DNA of 64,000 bases from Prochlorococcus sp. AG-436-C13 (GCA_003212695.1 QCPC01000001.1:1-64000), one strand, 5' to 3'. Positions 16,609-23,605 are shown, numbered from the stretch's first letter. Translations and numbers: made by a program. The notes: generated by a model not told the origin, from the letters alone.

Positions 16609-17694
16609 TTAGGAATTTATTCTGAAAGTAGATTGCTGTTCATTACCAATTGAAGCTGTTACGTTCTTAAAGTTAAAACCTAAAGCCCTCAAAGCATGCC
16701 AGAAATGTCCTTGCAAGAAGAAGAAACCAAGATAATAGTGAACATTACATAATGCAGCACGGGTGGAATGTCCCCAAAAAGCAGTTGCATCAGATAGGTC
16801 ACCTGTATCTACCCAATATGGAGAGATAGCAAATTTAAGTTGCAAGGTCTCACCATACCAAGCTTCAGGATAAACAGTTGTATTTGATGCAGCCCAGAAA
16901 GCGGCAACAATAGCCATCCAACCTATACCGGCTAAAGACCAGGAAAGTACAGCTTCAGCTGAAAGCAATTCAGCACCTTTGAATTTGCTCCATTCTCCAA
17001 GTCTTTTGTCTTCCCAAGGAGTAGAACCTGCAACAATGTGAAATGCTCCTCCAGTGATTTCAGCAAATGCCAAGAAAGCATGACCACCCATGACATCCTC
17101 TAGGCTGTCAATAGTAATGAAATCAAATTGTCTTTGCCAAATCATGGACAGGTCTAGGTTGTAATTAACCTGACGAACTGCTCCTAAAGCTGGATCATAA
17201 ATTCCATGAATTCTCGCCCATTCAACGAACCAGGCGCAGGCAACACCCATAAATATTAAATGGTGGCCAAGAATAAAAGTCTGGTTGTCTGGGTTATTCC
17301 ACTCAAGCTTAAATTTCTTAGCTTGTAAAACCTCACTATCTTCTACATTCTCATCAAAAAGAACTCCATGAAGAAGACCTCCTCCTCCATAGACCATAGA
17401 AAATATAAGGTGAAAAATTGCAATAGTTGCTACACCAGCTCCAGTCCAGACTCCAGCTTCATCAAAGCCAATGCCAATAGAAGCAAGGTGAGCCAAAAAT
17501 AATGAGCTTTGATGGCCCATAGGTATTTCTGGGTTGTAGCGAGCCAACTCCCAAAGAGTGCTACCACCAGCCGCAAAACAGATCAGTCCTGTATGGCCTA
17601 CATGTGAGGCAATAAATCGGCCAGAACGGTTGGTAACCACAGAATTACCAGCCCACCATCCATAGGTAACGTCTGGATTTCCATAGGTCTGCAT
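16609..17694 (-). CDS. pcb: Chlorophyll a/b-binding antenna protein Pcb (copy 1)
   Basis: Prochlorophyte chlorophyll-binding light-harvesting protein, a six-span relative of CP43 and IsiA that carries divinyl chlorophylls a and b and surrounds a photosystem. The start M-Q-T-Y-G-N-P-D-V-T-Y-G-W-W-A-G-N is the family hallmark, and conserved His pairs occur in HVGHTG, GHQSSLFLAHLAS, GHHLIFMG and GGHAFLAF. At 361 residues it is the longest of the three here, with about seven extra residues near position 227 (STPWEDKRLGEW) where the others read shorter. Whether it serves photosystem I or II cannot be decided by eye. A TAAAG-NN-CTTTA element lies about 70 bp upstream. Confidence 0.95.
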   Translation of the reverse strand: MQTYGNPDVTYGWWAGNSVVTNRSGRFIASHVGHTGLICFAAGGSTLWELARYNPEIPMGHQSSLFLAHLASIGIGFDEAGVWTGAGVATIAIFHLIFSMVYGGGGLLHGVLFDENVEDSEVLQAKKFKLEWNNPDNQTFILGHHLIFMGVACAWFVEWARIHGIYDPALGAVRQVNYNLDLSMIWQRQFDFITIDSLEDVMGGHAFLAFAEITGGAFHIVAGSTPWEDKRLGEWSKFKGAELLSAEAVLSWSLAGIGWMAIVAAFWAASNTTVYPEAWYGETLQLKFAISPYWVDTGDLSDATAFWGHSTRAALCNVHYYLGFFFLQGHFWHALRALGFNFKNVTASIGNEQQSTFRINS

Positions 17695-17762
17695 AATTTT
17701 TTAAGCAATACAGGCGAATATCCAATGCAGATTACACTGTGCTCTATAGATATGCGCAGAAT

Positions 17763-17780
17763 AGTTAAAGGTCTTTATTT
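17763..17780 (-). promoter_or_regulatory. Conserved pcb upstream element, copy 1
   Basis: On the + strand AGTTAAAGGTCTTTATTT, containing the inverted repeat TAAAG-GT-CTTTA. Its near-edge is 69 bp before the pcb start. The same sequence occurs three more times in the cluster in the same orientation, embedded in otherwise diverged DNA. The dyad suggests a dimeric regulator site, or a conserved upstream promoter part; TATTCNGNNCATAT-like DNA follows towards the gene. Confidence 0.7.
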
Positions 17781-18275
17781 AGTTAGTAAGAAATATCTTT
17801 TTATCAGTAAAAAAAAAGGGTCCCAAAAGGCCATTTTTAAACAATATTTAAATAAATCATGGTTTAACTATTAAGCGAGAACAGCTGCGATGCAAGGCTT
17901 TATAAAGTTAACTCAAAAAATTCTACTGTTGGAGTTGAACTACGCATGCATTAGAAATAAATTCAAATAAAAATAATAAAAAAATCATTACGAAGTCAAT
18001 TAAAGCTGATTTGGAAAGAAAAACAGAGCTGAAATCTAAGCAAAATGGTTTTAAAATTTTCCAATTCTAAAATTTTGGTAAATTAGAAAAGCAATTCAAG
18101 GCAAATTTAAACACCTAAAAAAGAAAACCTTTTATGGGATGGGAATAGATTTCGGAAAATGAACTATGAACTTCGTTGGCTTTACTTTATTAAATTAATA
18201 GTAGTGTCAAAAAAAGTTTTTTCATGCAAATAATCTTAAGCTCCAGGCTTAAATAACTTACTTTGCATTGTCTTG
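17781..18275. other. 495-bp AT-rich spacer between divergent pcb and small-protein gene
   Basis: No ORF with plausible coding character on either strand. It is much longer than the equivalent spacer of the neighbouring units (roughly 90-120 bp), so extra DNA has been inserted or retained here, which could house a small RNA or the promoter of the downstream small gene. Nothing more specific was recognised. Confidence 0.4.
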
Positions 18276-18488
18276 ATGATTGATTTCTCGCATTTGCTGG
18301 ATTTCGCAACGCAACTACCTCACCCTTCAGATATAGGTTTAGTAAAGCCATCAGGTGGGTTCCAACTGCTACCAGTAGTATTTGGAATACTTGCAATAAT
18401 TCAGGTATCTCAATTTCATTGGTATGCAAGAGACTGCAACGATCCAGAAAAATTTGAAGGAACTGAAAGACAGAAGTTATCGCGTTGA
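18276..18488 (+). CDS. Pcb-linked small membrane protein (LLDFATQLPHPSD family), copy 1
   Basis: Unrecognised 70-residue protein. It starts MIDFSHLLDFATQLPHPSD, continues with an I-G-L-V-K-P-S-G-G-F hinge, has one span (about residues 31-47, LLPVVFGILAIIQVSQF) and ends in a charged tail containing NDPEKFEG. The ATG is preferred over the TTG 3 nt upstream because the two paralogues at 20524 and 20866 begin at the same residue. It is divergent from pcb copy 1 and shares with the degenerate copy at 19.9-20.1 kb the pattern FG-IQV-QF-NDP. Context points to an antenna or photosystem role, not demonstrated. Confidence 0.85.
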   Translation: MIDFSHLLDFATQLPHPSDIGLVKPSGGFQLLPVVFGILAIIQVSQFHWYARDCNDPEKFEGTERQKLSR

Positions 18489-18537
18489 AAACTATCCAGT
18501 AAACACCTTCTAAGTTAAGCCTGATTTATTATTTATA

Positions 18538-18569
18538 AAAAAGAGCGGAGCTTATGGCTCCGCTCTTTT
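18538..18569 (+). terminator. Strong terminator after small protein copy 1
   Basis: Ten-bp GC-rich stem AGAGCGGAGC / GCTCCGCTCT with a TTATG loop and a T run on the + strand; an A run precedes it. It lies about 50 bp past the small-protein stop. Confidence 0.9.
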
Positions 18570-18602
18570 ATGGAATAAATTTAAAAATTAAAAAAGCAAT
18601 TA

Positions 18603-18634
18603 AAAAAGCCCCTTTAAATTAAGGGGCTTTTTTA
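18603..18634 (-). terminator. Terminator after pcb copy 2
   Basis: Stem AAGCCCCTT / AAGGGGCTT with a six-base loop, flanked by an A run and a T run. It lies about 55 bp past the pcb stop; with the adjacent hairpin it isolates the two convergent genes from each other. Confidence 0.88.
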
Positions 18635-18688
18635 AACTAATTTGCACCTATCAAGTAAAAATTAATAGGAAAACAAATAATTATCAAG

Positions 18689-19738
18689 TCAAAGAGTTCT
18701 TGGAATTCCAAATGGACCTGTCCTATCACGCAATCGCTTGAAGTCAAAGCCCATTGCTCTTAATGCATGCCATAAGTGGCCTTGTATAAAGAAGAAGCCA
18801 AGATAATAATGGACATTAACCAAAGCAGCTCTAGTTGTATGGCCTAGGAAAGCAGTTCCACCTGGAACTGTATCTATCCAATAAGGGGCAATTGAGAATT
18901 TAAATTGCAAAACTTCCCCGTACCATGCTTCTGGATAAACAGTGGTATTTGTAGCGGCCCAGAAAGCAGCAACACATGCCATCCAGCCAATACCTGCTAA
19001 TGACCAAGAAAGGATTGCTTCAGCAGAAAGCAAATCTTTCCCCTTGAATTTTGTGTAAGTGCCAATTTGCTTAGTTGCAATATGGAACGCACCACCTCCT
19101 AGCTGGAAGAAAGCTAAAAACGCATGGCCTCCCATTACATCTTCAAGGCTATCAATAGCTAAGAAATCAAACTGGTGATTCCAAATCTGTGTTAAGTCAA
19201 GATTGTAATTAACTTGACGTATTGCCTCTACAGCAGGGTCGTAAATTCCATGAATCCTGGCCCATTCGACGAACCAGATATTGGCAACACCAAAAAAGAG
19301 CAAATGATGCCCAAGTATAAAAGTCTGATTGTCTGGGTTATCCCATTCCAATTTGAATTTTCTAGCTTGTGGCACTTCGGAATCTTGCATATCTCCAGTG
19401 AAATATACTGAATGCAAAAGTCCGCCTCCCCCATAAACCATAGAGAGAATAAGGTGAAGTATGGCGATATTGGCAACACCAACACCTGTCCATACTCCTG
19501 CATCGTCAAAGCCAATGCCAACAGATGCTAAATGTGCAAGAAAAAGAGAACTTTGATGTCCCATTGGTAATGAGGGATCAAAGCCTGCTAGTTCAACAAG
19601 TGTGGCTGCACCGCACCCAAAGGCAATTAGTCCTGTATGAGCTGCATGAGCTGCAATGAATTTGCCTGAGCGGTTGGTGACTCCAGAATTACCAGCCCAC
19701 CACCCGTAGGTGACATCTGGGTTTCCGTAGGTCTGCAT
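18689..19738 (-). CDS. pcb: Chlorophyll a/b-binding antenna protein Pcb (copy 2)
   Basis: Second six-span Pcb/IsiA-type antenna protein, 349 residues, beginning MQTYGNPDVTYGWWAGN. It has the family His motifs (HAAHTG, GHQSSLFLAHLAS, GHHLLFFG, GGHAFLAF). It lacks the short insertion seen near residue 227 of copy 1 and ends with a different basic tail (KRLRDRTGPFGIPRTL). An element identical in its core to that of copy 1 lies about 70 bp upstream, and a terminator follows. A separate divergent small-protein relic lies on the other side of its promoter. Confidence 0.95.
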   Translation of the reverse strand: MQTYGNPDVTYGWWAGNSGVTNRSGKFIAAHAAHTGLIAFGCGAATLVELAGFDPSLPMGHQSSLFLAHLASVGIGFDDAGVWTGVGVANIAILHLILSMVYGGGGLLHSVYFTGDMQDSEVPQARKFKLEWDNPDNQTFILGHHLLFFGVANIWFVEWARIHGIYDPAVEAIRQVNYNLDLTQIWNHQFDFLAIDSLEDVMGGHAFLAFFQLGGGAFHIATKQIGTYTKFKGKDLLSAEAILSWSLAGIGWMACVAAFWAATNTTVYPEAWYGEVLQFKFSIAPYWIDTVPGGTAFLGHTTRAALVNVHYYLGFFFIQGHLWHALRAMGFDFKRLRDRTGPFGIPRTL

Positions 19739-19810
19739 AATTTCTTTTTAAGCGAAAAAGGCGCTATTCCCCATGAACACTACATGGAGGTCACTTAATA
19801 TGTACGAAAT

Positions 19811-19828
19811 AGTTAAAGGTCTTTATCT
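19811..19828 (-). promoter_or_regulatory. Conserved pcb upstream element, copy 2
   Basis: + strand AGTTAAAGGTCTTTATCT, one mismatch from copy 1, with the same TAAAG-GT-CTTTA dyad, 72 bp before the pcb start. The DNA towards the gene also resembles the other copies (TATTTCGTACATAT). Confidence 0.7.
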
Positions 19829-19916
19829 AAGAGAAATAAAAAAACATTTTTCAACATGCAACGAGATGAGATTTTCACTGCTCTTTGTTTTTATCTATAG
19901 GGAAATTTTCAATAAC

Positions 19917-20080
19917 ACCAAGATTCATTTCTTGAACTCTTTTACTCAAATCCTTTTTTGGCAACTATTACGGTAGGAGGCTTTAACCCCCTTGCAGCTA
20001 CTTTTGGAGTAATCACTTTTATTCAGGTTAACCAATTTATTTACTATGGTTTCGATGCAAACGATCCATCTAAAGACTGA
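19917..20080 (+). pseudogene. Degenerate copy of the Pcb-linked small protein
   Basis: Two frames together recall the 55-70-residue family. One frame reads KIHFLNSFTQI, comparable to THLLDFATQL; a different frame then reads GGFNPLAATFGVITFIQVNQF followed by NDPSKD and a stop. The second part aligns well with copy 1 (GGF, FG, IQV-QF, NDP). No ATG lies at the expected start and the frames are out of register, so this is a frameshifted remnant. A short protein could still start at an internal TTG. It is divergent from pcb copy 2 exactly as the intact copy is from pcb copy 1. Confidence 0.65.
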
Positions 20081-20388
20081 TTTCTTCTAAAAGAAAAGAA
20101 AAAGATTTGTTTTTTAAAGCAAACAAAAGCCTTGCCTCATGGTGAGTCTTTTTGCTTGAAAGAATTTCTAAAAAACAATTTTTTAAAAGCGCATTTTTCT
20201 TTCTCATCCCTAAGAGGTGTAAGAATTAAAGCTAGTCCAAATCTCATAACCAAATTTCCGAAGAAATTTCCAGGCTTTACAAATGTAGTGTCATTTTTGA
20301 TAGCTTCAGGAGCGCGCAAAAATTGATTGAAGAAAAAAAATATGTTTAGAGAGAGCAATTAAGCTCATTTTTATTGATTTGTCCTTTT
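20081..20388. other. Spacer where a fourth pcb may once have stood
   Basis: This stretch lies on the pcb side of an orphan upstream element but holds no pcb sequence. A minus-strand ORF of 73 codons (20137-20358) with a TTG start contains a hydrophobic part (FGNLVMRFGLALILTPLRDEKEK) that I cannot place, and its complement is open on the + strand as well. Either may be chance. No terminator stronger than a 4-bp stem was seen. Confidence 0.4.
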
Positions 20389-20406
20389 AGTTAAAGGTCT
20401 TTATTT
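20389..20406 (-). promoter_or_regulatory. Conserved pcb upstream element, orphan copy 3
   Basis: + strand AGTTAAAGGTCTTTATTT, identical over all 18 bases to copy 1 and in the same orientation, but no pcb gene follows on its left. It lies 118 bp before the small-protein gene at 20524, so it either survives from a deleted pcb or serves the rightward small gene. Confidence 0.65.
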
Positions 20407-20523
20407 GTTTGTCAATGTAAGTAGAAATTTAAAATCTCCTGTAAAGCTGATGTAAAGTCAATGAACACGGGTTTGGCAATGTGGCCACCTGCGTTATCTA
20501 TAAACAACCTGCAAACCTCATCA

Positions 20524-20718
20524 ATGATTGATCCAACTCACTTACTTGATTTTGCCACGCAATTACCTCACCCTTCTGACATTGGAATAATTAAGCCCTC
20601 TGGCGGGTTTAATTTTGTGGCAGCACTATGCGGATTAGGTGCATTTTTCGGCGCTTCACAATTCTTTTACTATTCTGATGATTCAAAAAGAATTGATCCT
20701 TGGGCCAAAAGAGATTGA
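20524..20718 (+). CDS. Pcb-linked small membrane protein, copy 2
   Basis: 64 residues, MIDPTHLLDFATQLPHPSD, then a K-P-S-G-G-F hinge, one span (about 31-48, VAALCGLGAFFGASQFF) and a charged tail (SDDSKRIDPWAKRD). The first 80 or so bases are almost identical to those of the next gene, indicating a recent tandem duplication. The frame is open 63 nt further upstream to an ATG at 20461, but the family alignment favours this ATG. Function unknown. Confidence 0.87.
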   Translation: MIDPTHLLDFATQLPHPSDIGIIKPSGGFNFVAALCGLGAFFGASQFFYYSDDSKRIDPWAKRD

Positions 20719-20865
20719 TTTTTAGATTTAAAGAGAATTTAAGAAAAACACTTAAACTTCTTCGATCATCTAAATTTCCATCAAATGCTTATTCAAAGTC
20801 ATCAAATCATCAATGACTTAGATAAGCCAACCAAATATTCATAAACAAATTTCAATTAAAACGAA

Positions 20866-21033
20866 ATGATTGATCCAACTCACTTACTTGATTTCGCCAC
20901 GCAATTACCCCACCCTTCTGACATTGGAATTATCAAGCCATCAGGAGGCTTCAATTTAGGAGCAGCTCTTGCAGGCTTGGGAGCTTTTTTTGGAGCTTCA
21001 CAATTCTTTTATTATGCAAATGCAAAAGACTGA
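20866..21033 (+). CDS. Pcb-linked small membrane protein, copy 3
   Basis: 55 residues, too short for common ORF cut-offs but clearly coding because its first 33 residues match copy 2 at the protein level with silent differences in DNA. The span reads LGAALAGLGAFFGASQFFYY and the tail is trimmed to ANAKD. It follows copy 2 by about 150 bp on the same strand and converges on pcb copy 3. Function unknown; likely a thylakoid single-span protein by context. Confidence 0.87.
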   Translation: MIDPTHLLDFATQLPHPSDIGIIKPSGGFNLGAALAGLGAFFGASQFFYYANAKD

Positions 21034-21135
21034 AATTATTAAGAGCTGATTTCAGTCAATTAAAATTGCTAAGCACTAGATTTTGAAATTTCTAAAAAAT
21101 TTAAATTTAGTCAATTTTAAAAAATTTTTTTTAAT

Positions 21136-21167
21136 AAAAAAGCCTCGTCAAATGACGAGGCTTTTTT
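21136..21167 (-). terminator. Terminator between small protein copy 3 and pcb copy 3
   Basis: Stem AGCCTCGTC / GACGAGGCT with an AAAT loop, flanked by A and T runs, hence potentially bidirectional; 31 bp past the pcb stop and about 100 bp past the small-protein stop. Confidence 0.9.
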
Positions 21168-21197
21168 ATTGTCTTTTGGTTTTGTAAACCTAAGCAG

Positions 21198-22256
21198 TTA
21201 TGAAGCTGTTGAATCGGTTAAACCACCTACAGCTTTTGCAATGCGTCTGAAATCAAATCCAAGTGCTCTTAAAGCATGCCATAAATGACCTTGGAGACAG
21301 AAGAAAGCAAAATAATATTGGACATTAACTAATGCTGCACGAGTAGTGTGTCCAAGGAAGTAATTACAATCTGATACATCACCAGTGTCTGCCCAATAAG
21401 GCGAAATACCAAATTTGAATTGCAATGGCTCTCCATACCACTCTGTTGGATAAACAGTAGTGTTATTAGCAGCCCAGAATGCTGCAACTACGCCCATTAA
21501 GAAAAGACCAGCTAAAGACCAAGAAAGAACTGCTTCAGCAGATAGCAATCCATTCCCTTTGAATTTGGTGTATTCACCAACTTGTCGAGTTGCTATGTGA
21601 AAAGCTCCTCCACTGATCTGTAAAAAAGCCAAGAAAGCATGGCCACTCATTACATCTTCAAGACTATCTATCTTAATGAAGTCAAATTGATGACCCCAAA
21701 CCATCCCAAAATCTCCATATCCAGGGAATACAGTACGAACCGCCTCAACAGCAGGGTCATAAATTCCATGAACTCTTGCCCATTCAACAAACCATATGTT
21801 TGCCACTCCAAGAAAAATCAAATGGTGACCGAGAATAAAAGTCAAATTATCTGGGTTGTCCCATTCCAACTTGAATTTATCAACTCGGCCAATAGGGCCT
21901 CCTTGAAGATCAGGGTCAAAAAGTAAAGAGTGAGCAAGACCTGCCCCCCCATAAACCATAGAAAAAATAAGGTGAAAGATTGCAATAGTTGCAACACCTG
22001 CACCAGTCCAAACACCAGCTTCATCAAAGCCAATGCCTAATGAAGCTAAATGAGAAAGATATATTGAGCTTTGATGCCCCATTGGCACCGAAGGATCAAA
22101 TCGAGAAAGCTCCCATAAACAACTTGCACCAGTTGCGAAGCAAATAATTCCTGTGTGTCCAACGTGTGAACCGATAAATCGGCCAGCTCTGTTGGTTACT
22201 ACAGAATTACCAACCCACCACCCATAGGTGACATCTGGGTTTCCGTAGGTCTGCAT
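21198..22256 (-). CDS. pcb: Chlorophyll a/b-binding antenna protein Pcb (copy 3)
   Basis: Third Pcb antenna protein, 352 residues when started at the conserved MQTYGNPD; the frame extends 21 nt further upstream (ATG at 22277) but the paralogues fix the start here. Six spans with family motifs HVGHTG, GHQSSIYLSHLAS and GHHLIFLG are present. It differs from the other two in the loop after span 4 (TVFPGYGDFGMVWGHQ) and in SGHAFLAF in place of GGHAFLAF. The upstream element and spacing are the same as for the others. The photosystem partner is not determined. Confidence 0.95.
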   Translation of the reverse strand: MQTYGNPDVTYGWWVGNSVVTNRAGRFIGSHVGHTGIICFATGASCLWELSRFDPSVPMGHQSSIYLSHLASLGIGFDEAGVWTGAGVATIAIFHLIFSMVYGGAGLAHSLLFDPDLQGGPIGRVDKFKLEWDNPDNLTFILGHHLIFLGVANIWFVEWARVHGIYDPAVEAVRTVFPGYGDFGMVWGHQFDFIKIDSLEDVMSGHAFLAFLQISGGAFHIATRQVGEYTKFKGNGLLSAEAVLSWSLAGLFLMGVVAAFWAANNTTVYPTEWYGEPLQFKFGISPYWADTGDVSDCNYFLGHTTRAALVNVQYYFAFFCLQGHLWHALRALGFDFRRIAKAVGGLTDSTAS

Positions 22257-22323
22257 AATTTTTAAAGATGAGGACAAAAACCTGACATACAGATTACAAG
22301 CGTCTCCTTCATATTTACGGAAT

Positions 22324-22341
22324 AGTTAAAGGACTTTATTT
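22324..22341 (-). promoter_or_regulatory. Conserved pcb upstream element, copy 4
   Basis: + strand AGTTAAAGGACTTTATTT, one change from copy 1 in the dyad spacer (GA for GT), both half-sites intact. It lies 67 bp before the start of pcb copy 3; the sequence between resembles the others close to the element (TATTCCGTAAATAT on the pcb strand). Confidence 0.7.
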
Positions 22342-22375
22342 AAATAAAATATGGAAAGGTGTAAAAAGCAGCTTT

Positions 22376-22522
22376 CTAAGAATTGCTTCCCGGGATAAAT
22401 TCATCATATTTATCTAAAAATTCTATAAATTTAGCCACTTCCAAATCTGAGCAATTAGCTGCTTCTTTTAATTCCTTGCCAAAATCCTCAAGCAGGAAAG
22501 AGTCGCTTTCTTTAGTATTCAT
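22376..22522 (-). CDS. Small acidic protein, unknown
   Basis: 48 residues from the ATG at 22522: MNTKESDSFLLEDFGKELKEAANCSDLE, then a helix with KFIEFLDKYDEF. Acidic, soluble, no span. The frame is open upstream for another 135 nt, but that part is Phe-rich and reads like untranslated AT-rich DNA. Not recognised. It lies just beyond the control element of pcb copy 3, on the same strand. Confidence 0.6.
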   Translation of the reverse strand: MNTKESDSFLLEDFGKELKEAANCSDLEVAKFIEFLDKYDEFIPGSNS

Positions 22523-22701
22523 AAGGGTTCTACTATAATTAACAATTAAATAGCAATTAAAAAAAGAAAAAAAAGGAAACATATTTTTATCTAAAGAAGC
22601 AATTAATTCGCTCAGCAGGAAAAGAAAATAGAAATCCTTGCAAAAGATACTTTGCAAACCTTTACATGTCGTGTAACATAGCTTTACATTTTCTTTCCTC
22701 C

Positions 22702-22811
22702 GTGAAGCCAGAAGCTGAAAATTTAATGGCTGGCTCTCAATGATTGGCTTTGTTGCAGCCTTTGGTGCCTATGCAACAACTGGCCAAATAATTCTTCCTG
22801 GCATTTTCTAA
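22702..22811 (+). pseudogene. hli: High-light-inducible protein gene with frameshift
   Basis: Hli proteins are single-span chlorophyll-binding relatives of plant LHC proteins that protect photosystems. Frame 1 reads VKPEAENL from a GTG; the -1 frame continues NGWLSMIGFVAAFGAYATTG and ends LPGIF-stop, the Hli core. The switch falls at A-AAT-TTA (22719-22725), so the product would read AENL-NGW if ribosomes slipped by -1. The simpler reading is loss of one A and a pseudogene. An intact hli follows 10 bp later. No convincing ribosome-binding site precedes the GTG. Confidence 0.7.
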
Positions 22812-22820
22812 TCAAACCCA

Positions 22821-23033
22821 ATGACTTCTTCTTCTTCTGAATCACAAATAACCACCGAATCTGGAAATCGTCAAAATATTTTTCCGATAGAAGCTGAACC
22901 TGAACTAATAGAAAACTATTCTGGATATATGGAAGATGCAGAAAAAGCAAATGGACGCTGGGCAATGATTGGATTTATATCTTTAATAGGTTCTTACTTA
23001 ATAACTGGTCAAATTATACCTGGTTTTTTCTAA
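22821..23033 (+). CDS. hli: High-light-inducible protein
   Basis: 70 residues: a hydrophilic Ser/Glu-rich N-terminus, then the Hli chlorophyll-binding span EKANGRWAMIGFISLIGSYLITGQIIPGFF (positions about 41-70), with the ExxNGRxAMIGF motif whose Glu, Asn and Arg ligate chlorophyll and pair helices. It lies directly behind the frameshifted hli copy. Stress-induced expression is a family property, not visible here. Confidence 0.93.
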   Translation: MTSSSSESQITTESGNRQNIFPIEAEPELIENYSGYMEDAEKANGRWAMIGFISLIGSYLITGQIIPGFF

Positions 23034-23266
23034 GTTTAAAAACAGCAATTAACTGTAAATATTTTACATCAATGAATTCTCTGACTATTTTATTATAAAT
23101 AATGATCAATTTAATTTGCGTTTTTGGTCTTACATATTCTAATTACAACAAGAAAGCAATAAAAGGATCTAATCCAGACATCAATATAAATAATTAAAAA
23201 AATATTACTTAAACTTTATCTCAGAATAGACTAAACTGAATATTAATAATTAAACATTCCAAAAAA

Positions 23267-23605
23267 TTGCTTCTACCTAAAAAAGGAGAGATACTAGCTG
23301 CCTCATCAGCATGGACAGCAGCATTACTTAACTTCATACCAGGCCTAGGTACAGGCTATATATATCAAAGAAGATGGAAAGCCTATTGGATTACAACTTT
23401 TATATCATTTGCATGGGTTTATTACGATCTAAATAGGCAATTGTCTATAGATCTATCTGACCCAGGTAATTCTCAAACAGATATCGCTGGCATAGGCATA
23501 ATAGGTTTGATACTCATTTCTTCAATATCATCTTTTGAAGCCGCTATGTCAGTTAGAAAAGAAAGGGATCTTTTGTCAAATTCATCTCCTTTGGATTCAA
23601 ATTAA
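23267..23605 (+). CDS. TM2-like small membrane protein
   Basis: 112 residues with three hydrophobic segments (about 12-30, 38-55, 74-92). The segment LLNFIPGLGTGYIYQRRWKAYWITTF has the pattern of TM2-type domains (a glycine hairpin followed by Y and R/K). Only a TTG (23267) is available before the conserved part. Function unknown. A related but frameshifted gene lies at 32.1 kb. Confidence 0.65.
   Translation: MLLPKKGEILAASSAWTAALLNFIPGLGTGYIYQRRWKAYWITTFISFAWVYYDLNRQLSIDLSDPGNSQTDIAGIGIIGLILISSISSFEAAMSVRKERDLLSNSSPLDSN

Noticed and set aside
20137-20358. Minus-strand ORF of 73 codons at the place of a missing pcb gene
   Set aside because: TTG start, no recognisable motif, and its complement is open as well. 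Not enough for a CDS call; described in the spacer entry.
20461-20523. N-terminal extension of small protein copy 2 to an upstream ATG
   Set aside because: Copies 1 and 3 have no matching residues there, so the conserved MID start is preferred.
16609-22256. Assigning letters (pcbA-H) or photosystem I/II partners to the three pcb copies
   Set aside because: The subtypes differ in subtle loop features that need a phylogeny; by eye the assignment would be a guess.
23102-23197. 31-codon + strand ORF with a weak hydrophobic start
   Set aside because: Too short, only marginal hydrophobicity and no ribosome-binding site.
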